From Coniferiporia sulphurascens (lineage: Eukaryota; Basidiomycota; Agaricomycetes; Hymenochaetales; Hymenochaetaceae), in NCBI GenBank assembly GCA_002794785.1, contig NBBA01000001.1, positions 4,650,001 through 4,714,000 on the forward strand: a DNA stretch of 64,000 bases, read 5' to 3'. Numbering within the stretch: position 1 is the first letter of the stretch; each line of letters opens with the position of its first letter. The notes beneath the pieces were generated by a model. It saw nothing but the letters and a program-made list of their open reading frames with translations, was not told the origin of the DNA and ran no database searches. This document shows positions 34,427 through 47,104 of the stretch, piece after piece. A program made the translations under genes and the position numbers.

Positions 34427-36180
34427 GTCTAATAGTGCCGCGCTAGTTCCTGAGGATTTTAATGTCACAAGCTATTGAAAAGCCAGTGCGTTTTTTTGGG
34501 CCAGACTATTTGCTTGTGCTTTATGTTGTTCTTCCATTCTCTGTTCTCGTCACCCGTCACGAAAGAACTATTCCATTTGCGGACATTGACTTTGCATTTT
34601 ATGTCTTTTTTTTCTTCCTTTTTTTCCTTGAATGAACATTGTGCACTGCTTCCCTTCTCAGTTCTTGATTCCATTCTCAGATTTTTTCACCTGGTCTCAT
34701 GTGTCGTCGTAGCTGATTGGGTGTAACCCTCGCAGCGTCCACTCTTTAAATACAGTCTTTTAATCATGTTGGGCACATGCAAGCGTTGTGTGTGAAACTT
34801 GGCTATATTCGAAGCAAGAGTGAATGGAACTTCCGGAAGATCTTTGTCACAGGCTTCCGGGTGCCGTCATAAGGTACTGTTGTCGTGCTGATGAACAGAC
34901 ACGTTTCGCTGCAAAAATGAAGCGGTGTGTAGCCACCGGGTAACACGACAGTTATGGTTATTCTAAATATCAATCGGCACGCCAGCTCATCTCAGCTGCT
35001 GCAATCTTCAGTCTTCGGTCTTCCATACCGGGCTCAGCCGACTGTGGGCAACTCTTCGAAGAGATCGTAGCGCTGTTATGCCCTAAACAGGACTTGCCAA
35101 TCTCGGGCAACCAAGAGACTGACGGCCACTGTGAGGCCGGAACTGATGACCCTTGAATTGCCGGTCGAGTGTACCGGTCTTTGTGCGGTGTGCTGCTGCC
35201 TGTTGCCTGCTTTTGTTGAACCGGTGAGTGAACATAGGACGATGTTTTGCCGCTCGTTCTTCTCTCAGGCTGATGTACGTCCCAGCGTGAGATTTATCAG
35301 GGGAACAGAGGATGCTTCCCCGCCATAGCGACTTCTGAAAGTAGCCGGCAAACAACTCCCGACGATGCTGATTGATGTTAATAGTACGACGTCCTGATTC
35401 GGATGTAGGCGAGCCGTGAGATGTTGAATGAGCCTGGGGTGAGTGCACCTCGCTGGAATGGGGTAAACTCGGGGTACTTTCGCGTTCTCGGTATGGATGA
35501 CAGTGCGGTAAATGTGTCTTTTTGTGGCTTGTGGTTGACTTTGGGAACGCCAATTTCGATGGTCACGTATGTCACGTGCTTGCGTGCTCCTGCGTGTCTG
35601 CCTCAGTGTCCGAGCCTCGTGCGAAGGGATCGAATACGGACCATCAGATCTCTCAGACGATCGGAATCCGTGCTCACTTTGTGCCGCCATCGACAGACTT
35701 TGAGTACCTGTTTCGTCTTGGCTGACTTCCTAGGGACTGGTGAGCTGGCGGTATGTCAGCACATTTTGCCCCAAGCTGGGCTTGCGCAAAGTCCTCCCAA
35801 TTACTGCTTTCTGTTCTCTAGTCGTGTCAGCTTATGGTCTCGGCCATGATGTTGACCCTTTTTTGATTAACTAGGGTGGACTGCGTGGGTTCTTGTCAAG
35901 TAAAGCACTACTGTATCCCGCAAAACTCCGCACTTATCAGTTAGCTTTGTTGAACCTTCCTCATTCTAGAAGGGTTCTGCATCTCGGCCTTCAGCTTCGA
36001 GACTCGTCTCCCGTTCATTTGGGAGTAAAGAAACGCGCTGAGGTAGCTATGACTAGTTTCTCTCAGCTACACGCGAGAAGCAGTTCTTTCCTTGCATGAC
36101 ATCTTTCTAGAAGGCCCTGGAAAACTCATGTAAAGCAAAGAATATGACAATGGGATATTGGAGAACGCCGTAGCAAGACA
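34427..36180. other. Intergenic region with a possible gene relic
   Basis: About 1.75 kb. The first 300 bp are T-rich and fit a 3' region. At about 35,380-35,580 the minus strand reads RKYPEFTPFQRGALTPGSFNISRLAYI before a stop, which weakly resembles the loop before a late membrane segment of amino-acid permeases (typical TPGPFNLGR). The surrounding frames are broken, so at most this is a decayed fragment. On the plus strand short frames near 35,144-35,330 could be spliced into a very small peptide, without support. Confidence 0.25.
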
Positions 36181-36204
36181 CTTATACTATCGCCTCCTCG
36201 ACTG

Positions 36205-36217
36205 TTCGAGAAATTTC
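36205..36217 (+). promoter_or_regulatory. Heat-shock element of the first Hsp20 gene
   Basis: TTCGAGAAATTTC is a perfect three-unit element (TTC-nn-GAA-nn-TTC) for heat-shock factor, 131 nt upstream of the start codon. A TATA box (TATATAA) follows at 36,229-36,235. The same element with its CTGTTCGAGAAA core precedes the paralogue. Confidence 0.85.
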
Positions 36218-36347
36218 CGCTCGTGGGGTATATAATCGCGCCGTCTCTCGCGAAGAAAATCCTCAGAAAATACACACAGATACATCTCTCCTAGCACCCT
36301 CATTTAAATCACATCACTAGCTACTCGCTAACTCAAACCGCGCACAA

Positions 36348-36906
36348 ATGTCGGTCTACTACTACGAGCCCTTCTTCTCCATCAGCGACGTTTCCCGCCT
36401 AATCGACGACGCCTTCTCCACTCACGCCTCCCTGACTCAGCAGCTAGCCCGTGCTACTGGCGCTAATACTACTAATGAAGCTAGCGAACAACGCTCGCTT
36501 GCGCGGGGGTTCCAGCCATGTCTTGACATCCACGAGTCTGGCGAGACGGGCCTCGTGACAGCGACGCTCGAGTTGCCCGGACTCAAAAGGGAGGACGTGA
36601 CGATCGACGTGCAGGAGAATCGCCTCGTTGTGAGCGGCACCCAGACGCTTGCGAAGGACACTGAAGACACAGGTTATGTGCACCGGGAGCGCAGGACCGG
36701 TCGCTTCTCGCGCACGCTGCCACTGCCGGCTGGTACGAAGGTGGGTAGTTTCCGCTTACTTTGTATATGGTGTGTAAATGATGCTGAGGGGCGTTTCACA
36801 GCCGAATGATATTAAAGCGAAGCTCGAGGATGGTCTTTTGACTATTTCGTTCCCGAAGACGAGTCCAGAGCAGGCGCCTCAGAGGATCGCCATTAATATT
36901 GCGTAG
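36348..36906 (+). CDS. Small heat shock protein Hsp20 (copy 1)
   Basis: ATP-independent chaperone with an alpha-crystallin domain, binding unfolded proteins under stress in the cytosol. Two exons (36348-36740, 36802-36906) give 165 residues. The N-terminal arm is MSVYYYEPFFSISDVSRLIDD and then a Thr/Ala/Asn-rich linker. The crystallin domain runs from RGFQPCLDIHESG through TATLELPGLKREDVTIDVQENRLVVSG and VHRERRTGRFSRTLPLPAGT to the last strand LEDGLLTISFPKTSPEQAPQRI. The 61-nt intron follows the Lys codon after PAGT. An upstream heat-shock element and TATA box indicate heat induction. A close paralogue lies 6 kb downstream in the same orientation. Confidence 0.95.
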
Positions 36907-37630
36907 GCTCTCAACTTCGGAAAAGGACATGGATGTAGGATATCGAGGATTAATCAGACACCTATGAATACGATTGCTTTCCCGTATTGTTTTGAAGAAG
37001 TAGTAACTTGTGTATGAATCGCAAACCAGCATTTTCTGGACGTTTCCGTGACATAATAACAGTATGTTGTATAAGCGCCGTCGGGCTTTGAAAGTAGCGC
37101 CCGGCGATTTCGAGAATGTACTTCGTATTTTCCGCATTTGGAAGCAATAAATACAGTATAATGGAAGCTTCGCGATTTATTGTCCTTCGGCTAAAAGAGA
37201 CTTACTACCCGCCCTCCATTATAACTTACTATTGCAAGCGCCTCCTCTTATTCCCGTAACTTTTTTCTTTCTTTTCGACGTTTTTGGCTACCCGTACTCC
37301 ACCCGCAACATGGGCGGTCGCCGGTGTTTGAACGACCCTCTTACTGTACTATCAGTCTGCCTTCGTCAATTAATCTCCGCTTTTCGCTGTCGTTACCTGC
37401 TGATTTATTGTTTCTCGGCAAGGCGCGTTTGCAGGGATAAGCTAGCCGACCTAATACATCTTTCTTCTTTCTCCCTTTTTCCATGATAACTATGCAATAG
37501 TGCTGCTGTCGCCATTAACTACCGCAGTCTCTTTTTCCTCCTTCCACACATTCAGTTTTCTGTGTATGCTTGCCGCTTTGAAAGATTCGCCAAAATAAAC
37601 GCATATACCAAGATAGTGTTGAAGTGAGGA
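36907..37630. other. 3' flank of Hsp20 copy 1
   Basis: About 720 bp of genomic-looking, T- and C-tract-bearing sequence. A polyadenylation-like AATAAA lies near 37,145-37,150. Only short frames on either strand; no gene recognised. Confidence 0.35.
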
Positions 37631-40600
37631 TGCAGCGTTCGGCTGTTCAGAGTTCTTTCGCGCAATTATTTACTGGTTATACGATATACCTAGAACTCAA
37701 AGTACATTCGCAAGCGCCGTGAATTGTTGAAATCCATCAGATAGAGCTAAGAGACAGCTGTGTATTTCGTTACTTCTTCAGCTAATAACTGATGGATACA
37801 TAGATCTCCTTCTCATGCTTAATGAGAATACTTGAGTATAGTGTCAAAAAGTGCTTGATTACATATTAAATAAGATAGGAAGGACGACAAAACCTATTTC
37901 AGCTCACTGGCAGGCGCACTGTTCGGGGTCGTGTAAACGGAGCTTTAAGATGAAATCCTGTGCGGATGAAAGCGTTCTGGTGATTTAGTAAACTGGATCA
38001 GCATCTATCTGTACGTCAGTAGCCGCTGATGATAAGAAATTTTGCCGATGTACAGGCCCGTGACAATACAGGCGTCGACCAAATAACTTGAGGCTTCTTT
38101 GTACGCGTACCTGCGCGCTATGCCCCAGGATTTGAATAAGCACCGAACACCCCGCAATTGATATTAAGGGCCCGTTAGAAGTTAAGGGTAAGAACGCCAT
38201 CATGACTGTGCGGGGGCAGGGACGACTCTTGAGATCTGGTAAACCACGGCGCGTGTATCTGAGCTGATTATAACAGCGCCGCCGGATCGTCCGAGACACC
38301 CGCGGTCAACGGGGTTGCTTTTAGTATCAGTCTTGTAACGGATTCATTCCGGGGATTATTTTTCAGGAATATATGACCCACTATGTAGCGGGCTTGGTCG
38401 CACACTTCTCCGATTTGTATAACTTAAGTCTTGGTGCAAGGGGATTGTCGGATGTGGAAAGCCGCGCCACGAGGTCACGTACGCGCGCAAACTCTCTTTT
38501 CTAAAAAGGATAATGACTAAAATGCCTAATCGGGATAGATTAGGCACATGTTAGCAATCAGACTCTGCCCCAATGCCATGCTGAAAACTCCAGTTGCGCA
38601 TAGAAGAGCGGTAGAGATACATCCCAGACGGACAGAGAAATCCCAGGGCAATCTCCTTCAGGGCCTACAAAAATCCTGTGCGTCCCGAGTCCTAGCATCT
38701 CAATATCGAGGATAGTAACTCCGCGCGGTGAAACGGAGGGCACAGAGGTTTTGAGCTCGTTTCAAAACCACCGCCCCAGTCGGCCCTGCTACTTTGTCCT
38801 CAATGTACGCCACAATGTATTTCATCACGGGCGTACAGGGGTTGTCAACATGTACTCATATGCACCTTCGGCCATTTTTCTGCCCCAACTGACGAGGCTA
38901 GGCTTCCGAGAATTCCGGAGTGAAGACAAGATCCTATAAATAACTTGGTTTTCCCGAAATATGACATCGGTCTGCAGCGGAGACGGTGAGGCACCGCTGG
39001 TCGGGAAGGCGATCGTGTATTATACGGAGTTTTCATAACTGACGCCTAAAGTTGACTGCTTCAGGGGGCCTCTTTTTAGTATATCAAATATTGAGTGAGT
39101 CATGCCGTTTACTAAATTGGCATGGCGGTTGCGAAAACAGGGGTGCGTAACGGGACATCCCCACTAAGCATTGTCGGGATTTGCTTCTAGCTATGCAGTC
39201 AATACACGAAGCGTATTCATTACTCTCCTTTTATCCACCGTCAGATATGAGTTTTCTGTTCAGTGATTAAATGAAGTTGGATATTATTCACGAGATTGTC
39301 GGCTGTCAGTTACCAGTGGTTCTTCTCGGGAGCACTTTAACTCCAGTCCTCCCTCAAGATCTTCACTGCTTATGAGCATTGTTGATAAACAATCCTAGTT
39401 CACAATTAAACATCCTTTAGAGACACTTGCGTTCGTTCAACAATGTCCCCTTAATCCGACATAGATAGATTGCCACCCTTTTGACGAACATCCGAGAGTC
39501 GCCGTAGATCGGATATGCTACGGAGAACAATGCGCGAGCACTTAGACGATTATTAACATCGGGCAGTTCAACAAATGCTTATGACAAGTGCTCGTCAGTG
39601 GCGCAGAGCCGCGACCTGGTAGAAGAACAAAGATAATGGCGGGGTTCATCATCGCCGCCAGGTGGAGATAACCTCACCTACTGCGGTTACATAACGATAT
39701 ACCCAATTAAGCACCTTGAAGTGCCCGGGGCATATTTTTTTATAAGAGTCGAGTTAATGGTAAGTACCGGCAAATATGCTACGTAACCCTAAGCAATTGT
39801 ACTGATTAATTTTGGTCCGGAGCGGCCGGTTGAGTCATCACGTGACTGTCGCTTCCCGAATCTTCGTTTTGAAGTTTGAACTCCCGAACCAGATTCATGT
39901 ACAGTTTTAGCAACTACACTCAAGTACTGTCCCCGAAGCCTGGTGAGTTCTCGACCTGTAGGTGTTGTCCTAACTTTAACCGGATCTTTAGAGAAGACCA
40001 GAACTCTAGTTGACGTTGATACTTCAAGTTTGCACTCGGATCAGTTCGGTGACGGGTTATTTGTCCGAGTCTCCGGATGTTTTCTTTGGCCATAGACATC
40101 CATGACACAAACTTGTACATCGTATCTTTCCTGACTTTGAATTTCAGCTGTATTACCAGGCAGATGATGCGCAAATCAGCAATTAACCGCTCCGAAGCCT
40201 GTCATGCCTTTTTCTCATGCCAGATCGCGGATTTCGAGCCAAGTCCGTGGGTGCCAGTGGGATCGGATCTTCAGGGAGGTACTGCGTGCATTACCGTCAT
40301 TTTTGGATTCTTATATTTTATTTTCTATTTATACTCATTCGTAACTAGCCTCCTAAGATAGAACAGTCAACTGTCAGAACATTGGTGAATCGACCACCCG
40401 TAACGTTTGTCCCGCTCTCGAGGGTCTGGACCCAGTTGTTCGCTTCCGTGCTAATTGCAGCGACAGATTTTCCCAGGCATACTTTGTATAGACGGGTTCC
40501 TTCAGTGGTATCTACATTTCCTATCTATTCCTCGAGTACCTGATGACTGTTTCGCATTGACTGACGCGTTTTCGAGGACCTAGAACCACTCACACTTCCG

Positions 40601-41330
40601 ACGTCCTGTTCCGAAAACTGTTCCATGTATTGGGACAAAATTACCGGCAATATCTTTCCGATGGGCTGAATATTTGGTCCGTTATCAGTTGATGTTTTGT
40701 GCGAATCATCAAGGCTAGACCCGGCTTTGACTGCTGTAAATCAAAGAAGGTCTAGAGTCGTTTAACGGAAGCAAAATACAAGCGAGTTTCTTTTGGGCAA
40801 GTCGGGTGTCCGGCGTATCAGTTCTTAGTACGTACTTCCACTATTCTGATCACGCCTCTCACTGAGTTCTGCCCATCTAACTTCGTCCTACACAGATGTC
40901 ATCTATAATTCGACACTTTTCGGCCTTTTCCAGCCTATAGTAATCAATTAATGCTTACTAATATTTATGCTCTGGCCCTCGCGGGTTTGAATTCAAAACA
41001 CCAATGTCCACGCAAAAATTTATGGTTCTAGTTAGGTTTAGAAGCAAGAGCTGTACGTCCGGAGCGTGCTCTCGACCGTTTCCTCCTTGACTCAGTGCTG
41101 AAAGTCAGCAGGAGATCCGGTCTCCCCGGAATTGGGCCGTCTGACGTACTGTCCAATACGACCAAGGGTCTCAGTCGCCATATTTTTCAGGAACCTCGTA
41201 GCCATTTAATTTTTTCGGGCCTTCAAAACTGGACAAAGATGTCCGTCAGTCAGGATTTCTCCATTCAGACACTGTATCAAGAGGTCGTCGATCACGTCAA
41301 GGAACCGGCCAACAAACAAAGGCATTGAGT
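37631..41330. other. Filler-like block between the Hsp20 copies
   Basis: About 3.7 kb of even-composition sequence without tracts, repeats or convincing reading frames, like the blocks at 5680-10,924 and 27,600-31,100. Because it sits between two paralogues, an assembly gap at a collapsed or unresolved duplication is a plausible reason. Borders are approximate. Confidence 0.45.
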
Positions 41331-42534
41331 GGGGTTTTGTACATGATGACTCGAGCACTTCTTGCTAGTAATTGCGAGGACACGAGGGGCCACCCGTCCT
41401 GCCGGCATCCGCAGTCCAGCGCGCGGCCTGCCCATGCAGACCACCTGCAGTTCTGGACGGCACGGCACGGGCGCCCACACCACACGGTCGAGTAGCAACT
41501 ACTTCCATTCTCTATTGCGGCTCCACCAGCACGCCCTTCCGACGTGAGCGCACCGGGCTAGCAAATACCCAGTAGTCGTGACTTGCCTTCGGCTATAGTG
41601 CATACGCACCTGGACTAATTCAGCGTCTTTTCTCTTTCCTCAGTCCATCGGCCGATCGCTTGCACAAGGAAGTTATCAAATCCTTTGGCGCCATCCAGCG
41701 ACCACCAGGCGGCCGAGTTCCACAAGCGCTGTGTGTATTCAGTTGTGATTCGGTCCGCGTGTCACTCTTGAATTTAGGTTGTCTGTTGCTGTTTCTCACC
41801 GCATGTTTTTAGAATGCTCTACACGACGCACATGTCAGTGAGCGCGATCTCGGTGTCATTTGCAATGAGGCAAGCACGGGGGAAGCTGCTTAGAAACTAG
41901 TGATGCCCCAACGAAAATGCATATCCCTCAAGTTCTGGCTCAAAGTCAATTGTCAAGCCTTACCTGATTATATCCTCTGGGAATTTGTGTCTGCACGCTG
42001 TTTCAACTTCTTGAACTAACCTTGCAGAGTTTTCTCTTGCTGTGTCGTAACTCGGACACTTTTCCTCAATATTGATTTTCTTGCCGTGTTTCAGTCACGT
42101 GACGGTAGAACTCTATTACTTTGAAACTTTAGGGAACTTTGTGGGGCTCAGAAAAGATGGCCTTCGCAACCATTGATATTCGGCAGCCCCGCAGTATCTC
42201 ACTTCTTCTGTCGGCTTCGCAGGACCTTCCCCACAAAAAAAATTTGAGGGTTCTTCGCATGACTTACTGGTATTATGACCCGGCACGACTCTCATGCCTT
42301 AAACTTGCGTGTGCCATTGGTGCCGAGATGACTAGGACCGATATTGGATTTTCTGCACACTGTATTCGGGCACGTACCAGAAATGTAACAATGTCAGGTT
42401 CTTTATTGTGTCCTCCACCTCTGAGAATCTCCTAGAAAGCTCGCGGGCCACGACGAAGAGCCGAAGGTGAACCCGGTGGGGCTTTAGTTGGAGAGCGCCG
42501 CCGCAAGTCGCAACCACTGTCTCATCCTAGACTG
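41331..42534. other. Upstream region of Hsp20 copy 2 with possible exon remnants
   Basis: Genomic-looking sequence. Short plus-strand stretches bounded by plausible acceptors (after CTTTCCTCAG at 41,642 and after TTTTTAG at 41,812) look exon-like, for example NALHDAHVSERDLGVICNEA before a stop near 41,893, but I could not assemble a gene or recognise a product. The rest is the promoter side of Hsp20 copy 2. Confidence 0.2.
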
Positions 42535-42547
42535 TTCGAGAAACTTC
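42535..42547 (+). promoter_or_regulatory. Heat-shock element of the second Hsp20 gene
   Basis: TTCGAGAAACTTC is a perfect TTC-nn-GAA-nn-TTC element 130 nt before the start codon, with a TATA box (GTATATATAT) at about 42,554-42,563. Position and sequence match the element of copy 1 closely, including flanking GACTG. Confidence 0.85.
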
Positions 42548-42676
42548 AACTGCAATGTATATATATGCCGGCCCTCTTGCAAGTGTGCTTTAGAAATACA
42601 AGCAAAGCCAACAAGCGACTCTCAGCATACTCATCTCATCTAAAGCTCTCTAAAACTACTATTCAAATCTTCTACA

Positions 42677-43241
42677 ATGTCAGTCTACTACTACGAGCCT
42701 TTCTTCTCCATCAACGACATCTCCCGCCTATTCGACGACGCCTTCTCCTCGCGCGGCGGGTCTCCGAGCCAGCAACAGCTTCAGCGCACCACCAGCGGCA
42801 CCGGAGGCGACACAACAGAACTTCAGCGCTCAATCGCGCGCGGGTTCCAGCCGCGTCTTGACATCCACGAGTCGCGCGATTCAGGACTCGTGACGGCGAC
42901 GCTCGAGCTGCCCGGTCTGAAGAGGGAGGATGTGGCGATCGACGTGCAGGAGAATCGCCTAGTTGTGAGCGGCACGCAGACGTCCTCGAAGGACGTAGAG
43001 GAGAGCGGATATGTGCACCGCGAGCGCCGTACAGGTAGGTTCTCGCGCACGCTGCCACTGCCGGCTGGCACGAAGGTAAGTAGCTGTTGCTAACTTTTGT
43101 AGATGACGAGCGCGGTGCTGAGAAGGGACCTTGACTTGACAGCCGACTGATATTAAGGCGAAGCTCGAGGACGGGCTGTTGACTGTTTCGTTCCCGAAGA
43201 CGAGCGCGGAACAGGCCCCTCAGAGGATCACCATTGCGTGA
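42677..43241 (+). CDS. Small heat shock protein Hsp20 (copy 2)
   Basis: Two exons (42677-43075, 43143-43241), 165 residues. The N-terminal arm MSVYYYEPFFSINDISRLFDD and the crystallin domain (RGFQPRLDIHESR, LELPGLKREDVAIDVQENR, VHRERRTGRFSRTLPLPAGT, LEDGLLTVSFPKTSAEQAPQRI) are nearly the same as in copy 1. The linker between arm and domain is diverged (Ser/Gln/Thr/Gly-rich here, Thr/Ala/Asn-rich there). The intron position is identical, 67 nt against 61 nt. Role and stress regulation are as for copy 1. The conserved promoter element suggests both copies are heat-induced. Confidence 0.95.
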
Positions 43242-44057
43242 GTCCCGAGATATGAAATTTTGAGAAAAATGGAGGGTGTATAGCCTTGAGGAGTTTCCAG
43301 TCATTCGTGAATGCGTGGTTCAATATTACTAGTCTTTCAGAATCTTGTCTTGTCCCGTGTAAAAGAGAATTTTGTAAAAGAGTATGACAGTGACCGACTA
43401 CGACACGAAACCTATTGGTACAAACAAACGCAAATAAATGCGCTCGAGTGTCTTCGAGACGATTCTTCGTAATATTCCTAATCCGGACAGACGATTGATT
43501 AGTGCGAGGTTTTGCCGAGAATAATTTTGGTGGGCATACAGTATATGACTTAAAACGCAAAACATATGATAAAATTTCACTACTTCATCTTTTGCTTATC
43601 ATAAAACGTGCTCTCTTGTCATATTTGAGCGTTCAACATTGGGAAATAGAAGAGGTTTGGCTGCAATCTTTTTGGTTGTCGCAGGTCGGCGAGGAAGATT
43701 CACTCCCTGTACCTTCTTTCCATTGCCTTTTCTTCAGCTGAGTCTTATGACACCGGAAAAAACCTGTTCCTTTCCTCTTTTCCTCCTAAATACAGGGCCA
43801 GTGTTGCGGACGCTTCCGACTTCCGTGACTATAGTCTTCTCGTGCTTTCTTCTTTTGCAGAAGGGAACAGTCCACAAATAATGGGAGACGAGGCCAATTG
43901 AGACCAGAGTAAGACTTTTCTCTATTTTGATACAACTATTTCGATTTTTAACCGATACATGCGGCTACCAGGGCCGCGTCGCGCCAATCGGGCACAAAAC
44001 TGAGGTCCATTGAGGGGTCCTCATCCACGAACGAGTCCACAGTGATTGTCCCGACGC
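43242..44057. other. Intergenic region between convergent genes
   Basis: About 800 bp, AT-rich with T-runs and pyrimidine tracts, consistent with two 3' untranslated regions. No gene recognised. Confidence 0.4.
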
Positions 44058-45894
44058 TCAGTAGAAGGACTTGAACGTAGTGTCCAGAGCCGAGCGGCCG
44101 AATGTTGACTGTGGATGGCACGGCGAGATTCAGTACAAAGATGCAGGGAGGACAGGATGGACGAGACTTACCTCGGGCTCGGGCGCGTTCTCGAGGATCG
44201 TTTCGATGCGAGCCAAGATTTCGGGTGTGAGCTTCGGGATAACCTCGAGAGCTTTGAGGTTGTCTACGACTTGCTCCGGACGCGACGCCCCAAGGATGAC
44301 TGTGCTAGTGTTCGGCTGCTTCGCGACCCAAGCGAGCGCGAGGTGGCCGACTTTGCAGTTCAGCTCTGTGTATCAGGGCGGTTTGTCAGCGTATGCGGAG
44401 CAAGAAGGGAAAAGAAGCGAGGGAGGAAAGTTCGGGACCGGATATACACACCCTTCTCGGCGAGCTCGGTGAGCTTCTCCAGCTTGTTGAACTTCTGGCG
44501 ACCCTCCTCCTCATTGAAGCTTTTAATCGTGTTCTTGAAAAAGTCTTTGTGCTGGTCGAAGCGCGAGTCTGCCGGAATGTTGCCGCCATTGTACTGCAAG
44601 TTCCCAATTCAGATTATAGTTAGGCTTTAATTTTCGGTCCGAAAAAATATACGTTGTACCTTCCCCGTGAGTAGCCCGCCGGCGAGCGCAGAGAAGACAG
44701 TCGTGCCGACACCGTATTTTGCGTAGATCGGGCTAAGGAACGAAAACTAATTTTAGATGCGTCCAAGGGGAAGCGGCATGACGGTACTTACGCGTACTCG
44801 CCTTCCGGACGCTTGCGGTGGAACATGCTAAGATAGCAATGATTAATCAGAACCAACTACCACTTCTTTCACTATGCGGAATGCGGAAAACTTACTTGTG
44901 CTGACATTGCTCAGCGATGGGCGGGATAAGGTTAAGCTTGTCCGCAATGTCTAAAAAGGTCTATTCAATTATGGTTTATTCTATTAAAGGAAGAAAGACG
45001 AACGGTATGCCTCCTCAATGTCGCGCGCAGTCCATTCTGACGTTGCCCAGTAGAATGCCTGGATAAGCGTTAGGAAAGTCGTCCTACTTTGATTAAACTG
45101 AAGAACAGCTTACCCAGCCCTTTTCGATGACGAAGTTGAACGCGCGAACCGTCTCTTCGATGGTAACTGGAGTGGGGAAAAACGAATATCCATATGAATT
45201 GAGACCGCGTCTAGATAGCCAAAATAGCCCTGCTCACCAGTGTTGTCGGGCCGATGCGCAAAAATAATGTCGACATAGTCCATTTGAAGACGTTTTAGTG
45301 CAGCCTGCGTTCCTTCGATAATGCTTCGATATATTGATTTCGTAATTAGTAGACGCGGATGTATAAGCGGCATGTATGCACGCACTGCTTGCGCGAAAGA
45401 CCCATGCTGTTTGGGCTGTTACCTATGCCCCAGAAGAGTTTCGTGGAGATAATGAGATCCTCGCGGTTCAGGCCGAGCTCCTTAATTACTCGGCCCCTGG
45501 ATGTGAACAAAGCCATGAGCACTTGCTTTGGGAAGATAAGCGTTGCGCGTGAAAGTGTGCACGTACATCTCCTCTTCAGACTTGCCCTTCGCATATCCCT
45601 CGGCAGTGTCGAACATGTTGATACCATTCTCGAAAGCGACCTTGATAATATCCTGCACGAGATAATGAGCTCGATTACCGCACCGAAAGTCAGTCGTGGC
45701 ACATCGACGTACCTTGACGGGATCGCCCTTGACGGTTCCACCGAGAGTGAGCCCTGTGGTCGCTCGACACGGTCGGCAGGTGAATTCACACCGAGCAGAA
45801 GTATGTACTCACAACCGCCGAGCGAGAAGAGTGGGACGCGCAGACCGCTGGGGCCGAGGCGACGGAAGGGCATGTTCTTCGAGTCGTACTCCAT
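44058..45894 (-). CDS. Aldo-keto reductase, K-channel beta-subunit-like (AKR1)
   Basis: NADPH-dependent oxidoreductase of the AKR superfamily, in the subgroup related to voltage-gated K-channel beta subunits; cytosolic TIM barrel. Thirteen exons on the minus strand join in frame into 354 residues starting at ATG 45894. Landmarks: [19 protein letters not shown], the active-site stretch NMFDTAEGYAKGKSEEEMG (Asp and Tyr), DLIISTKLFWG (Lys), VDIIFAHRPDN (His position), [49 protein letters not shown] (cofactor site) and the tail GRSALDTTFKSFY. Exons 2-12 measure 41, 86, 111, 86, 53, 55, 55, 36, 73, 142 and 194 nt. A paralogue with the same exon lengths lies at 53-54.9 kb in opposite orientation. 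Confidence 0.93.
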
Positions 45895-46331
45895 ATCGAT
45901 TGTTGTCGTGAGGGCTGACGAGGGAGTGAAGGTAGAAGGGAAAGCGGTTGAGGGTGTGGACGCCTTTATATGCGTTTCCTAGATTTTGGGACGGAATACA
46001 CAAAACACAGCCCGGCAGCCCGCTGGTCGGTACCTCATCCGTGTGGCCGTAGCGTCACGGGTCTGCCTGGTTACTCATCACTACAATTCGCAATTGCAGG
46101 CCGACTAAATTGTATTCTGTGCCTTCGTCCGACGTTTCTCCGTCGTATCGCTTGCAGTATTACAAAGCCGGTAAATATTCGCTAAAATTCGAGCTTTTCA
46201 TAAATAGAAAAATAGAAGAAAAGGCGCAAGGGTCTCAAAGGTGCAGACTCGACTCGACTCGGCATTGGCCGACATCCGCCGGTTGTGAATACAATCGAGA
46301 CTCCTTGCTGCAACCGCGCACCACAAACATC
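45895..46331. promoter_or_regulatory. Divergent promoter region
   Basis: About 440 bp between AKR1 (minus) and the FAS1 gene (plus). Moderately AT-rich near 46,150-46,220. No clear TATA box identified. Confidence 0.3.
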
Positions 46332-47104
46332 ATGCTGCTTGGCACACTCGCTATAAAGCTCTCTGCGTTCTTAACGGGCTTCGCAATCACACAAGACGAG
46401 CAATCTCCTTTGCACTTGGGAGGCATGGACTCGGAATTCAAGGCGGACGCGGGGCTCATGCTCTCGGATGTTCTCACTGTACAGAACTCCGTCTCAATCT
46501 TCTACTCGTACGCGCGCGACACGTCCATAAGCAAGCTCCTCGAGGACAAGAATGCGCTAATAACGGTGTTCGCGCCGACGAACAAAGCTGTCATGGCGCT
46601 AGCACACAAGCCGTGAGTCTTTCTCAGGCGTCGTTTGCCTTCGGAACGGGACTGATGTCATTGTTTGCATCTCCAGACACCAGGGACCTACACCCGTTCA
46701 GGACGGTGTTATCATTTCCGAGGAGGACTTTGACTCGCGCTCGCGGGAGAACGTTGAGCGTTGGATTAGCGCGCACATTGTACCTGTACGTCGCCCTTTC
46801 TACCCCGTTCTGCGACCCGAATTTGACGTGCTTTGCCACCAGCGGCACCCCATAAAGCTCTCACCTACCTCGCAATTTGAAGCCCTCCTTGAAGGCGTCG
46901 TCATCAGCGTTGGCACACCCGAATCGGAGGTGAGCGGAGCGACTGAGAAGCCCGAATGGGAGCGCATCGTGCTCAACGGCAATATATCTGTCGTAGGCAG
47001 AGCCGAGGTGCGTTCTCAATGGCCGTACCGATATCGATTTCTCATGGTGTACACAGGCGGCAAATGGCGTGCTGTATCTCCTTGATGGGGCTATCTATGG
47101 ATGA
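46332..47104 (+). CDS. FAS1 (fasciclin) domain protein
   Basis: Secreted or lumenal adhesion-type protein. Four exons (46332-46612, 46677-46785, 46843-47007, 47057-47104) join in frame into 200 residues. The N-terminus MLLGTLAIKLSAFLTGFAI looks like a signal peptide. The single FAS1 domain shows the H1-like motif ALITVFAPTNKAVMAL, then VERWISAHIVP and the C-terminal strand ANGVLYLLDGAIYG, which ends the protein. There is no GPI tail or second domain. Fungal relatives are small single-domain proteins, some placed in vacuolar or ER compartments. The exact role is unknown. Confidence 0.85.

Noticed and set aside
35421..35849. 142-codon plus-strand frame near a permease-like minus-strand motif
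   Set aside because: No family features; neighbouring frames are broken, so only a weak relic was noted.
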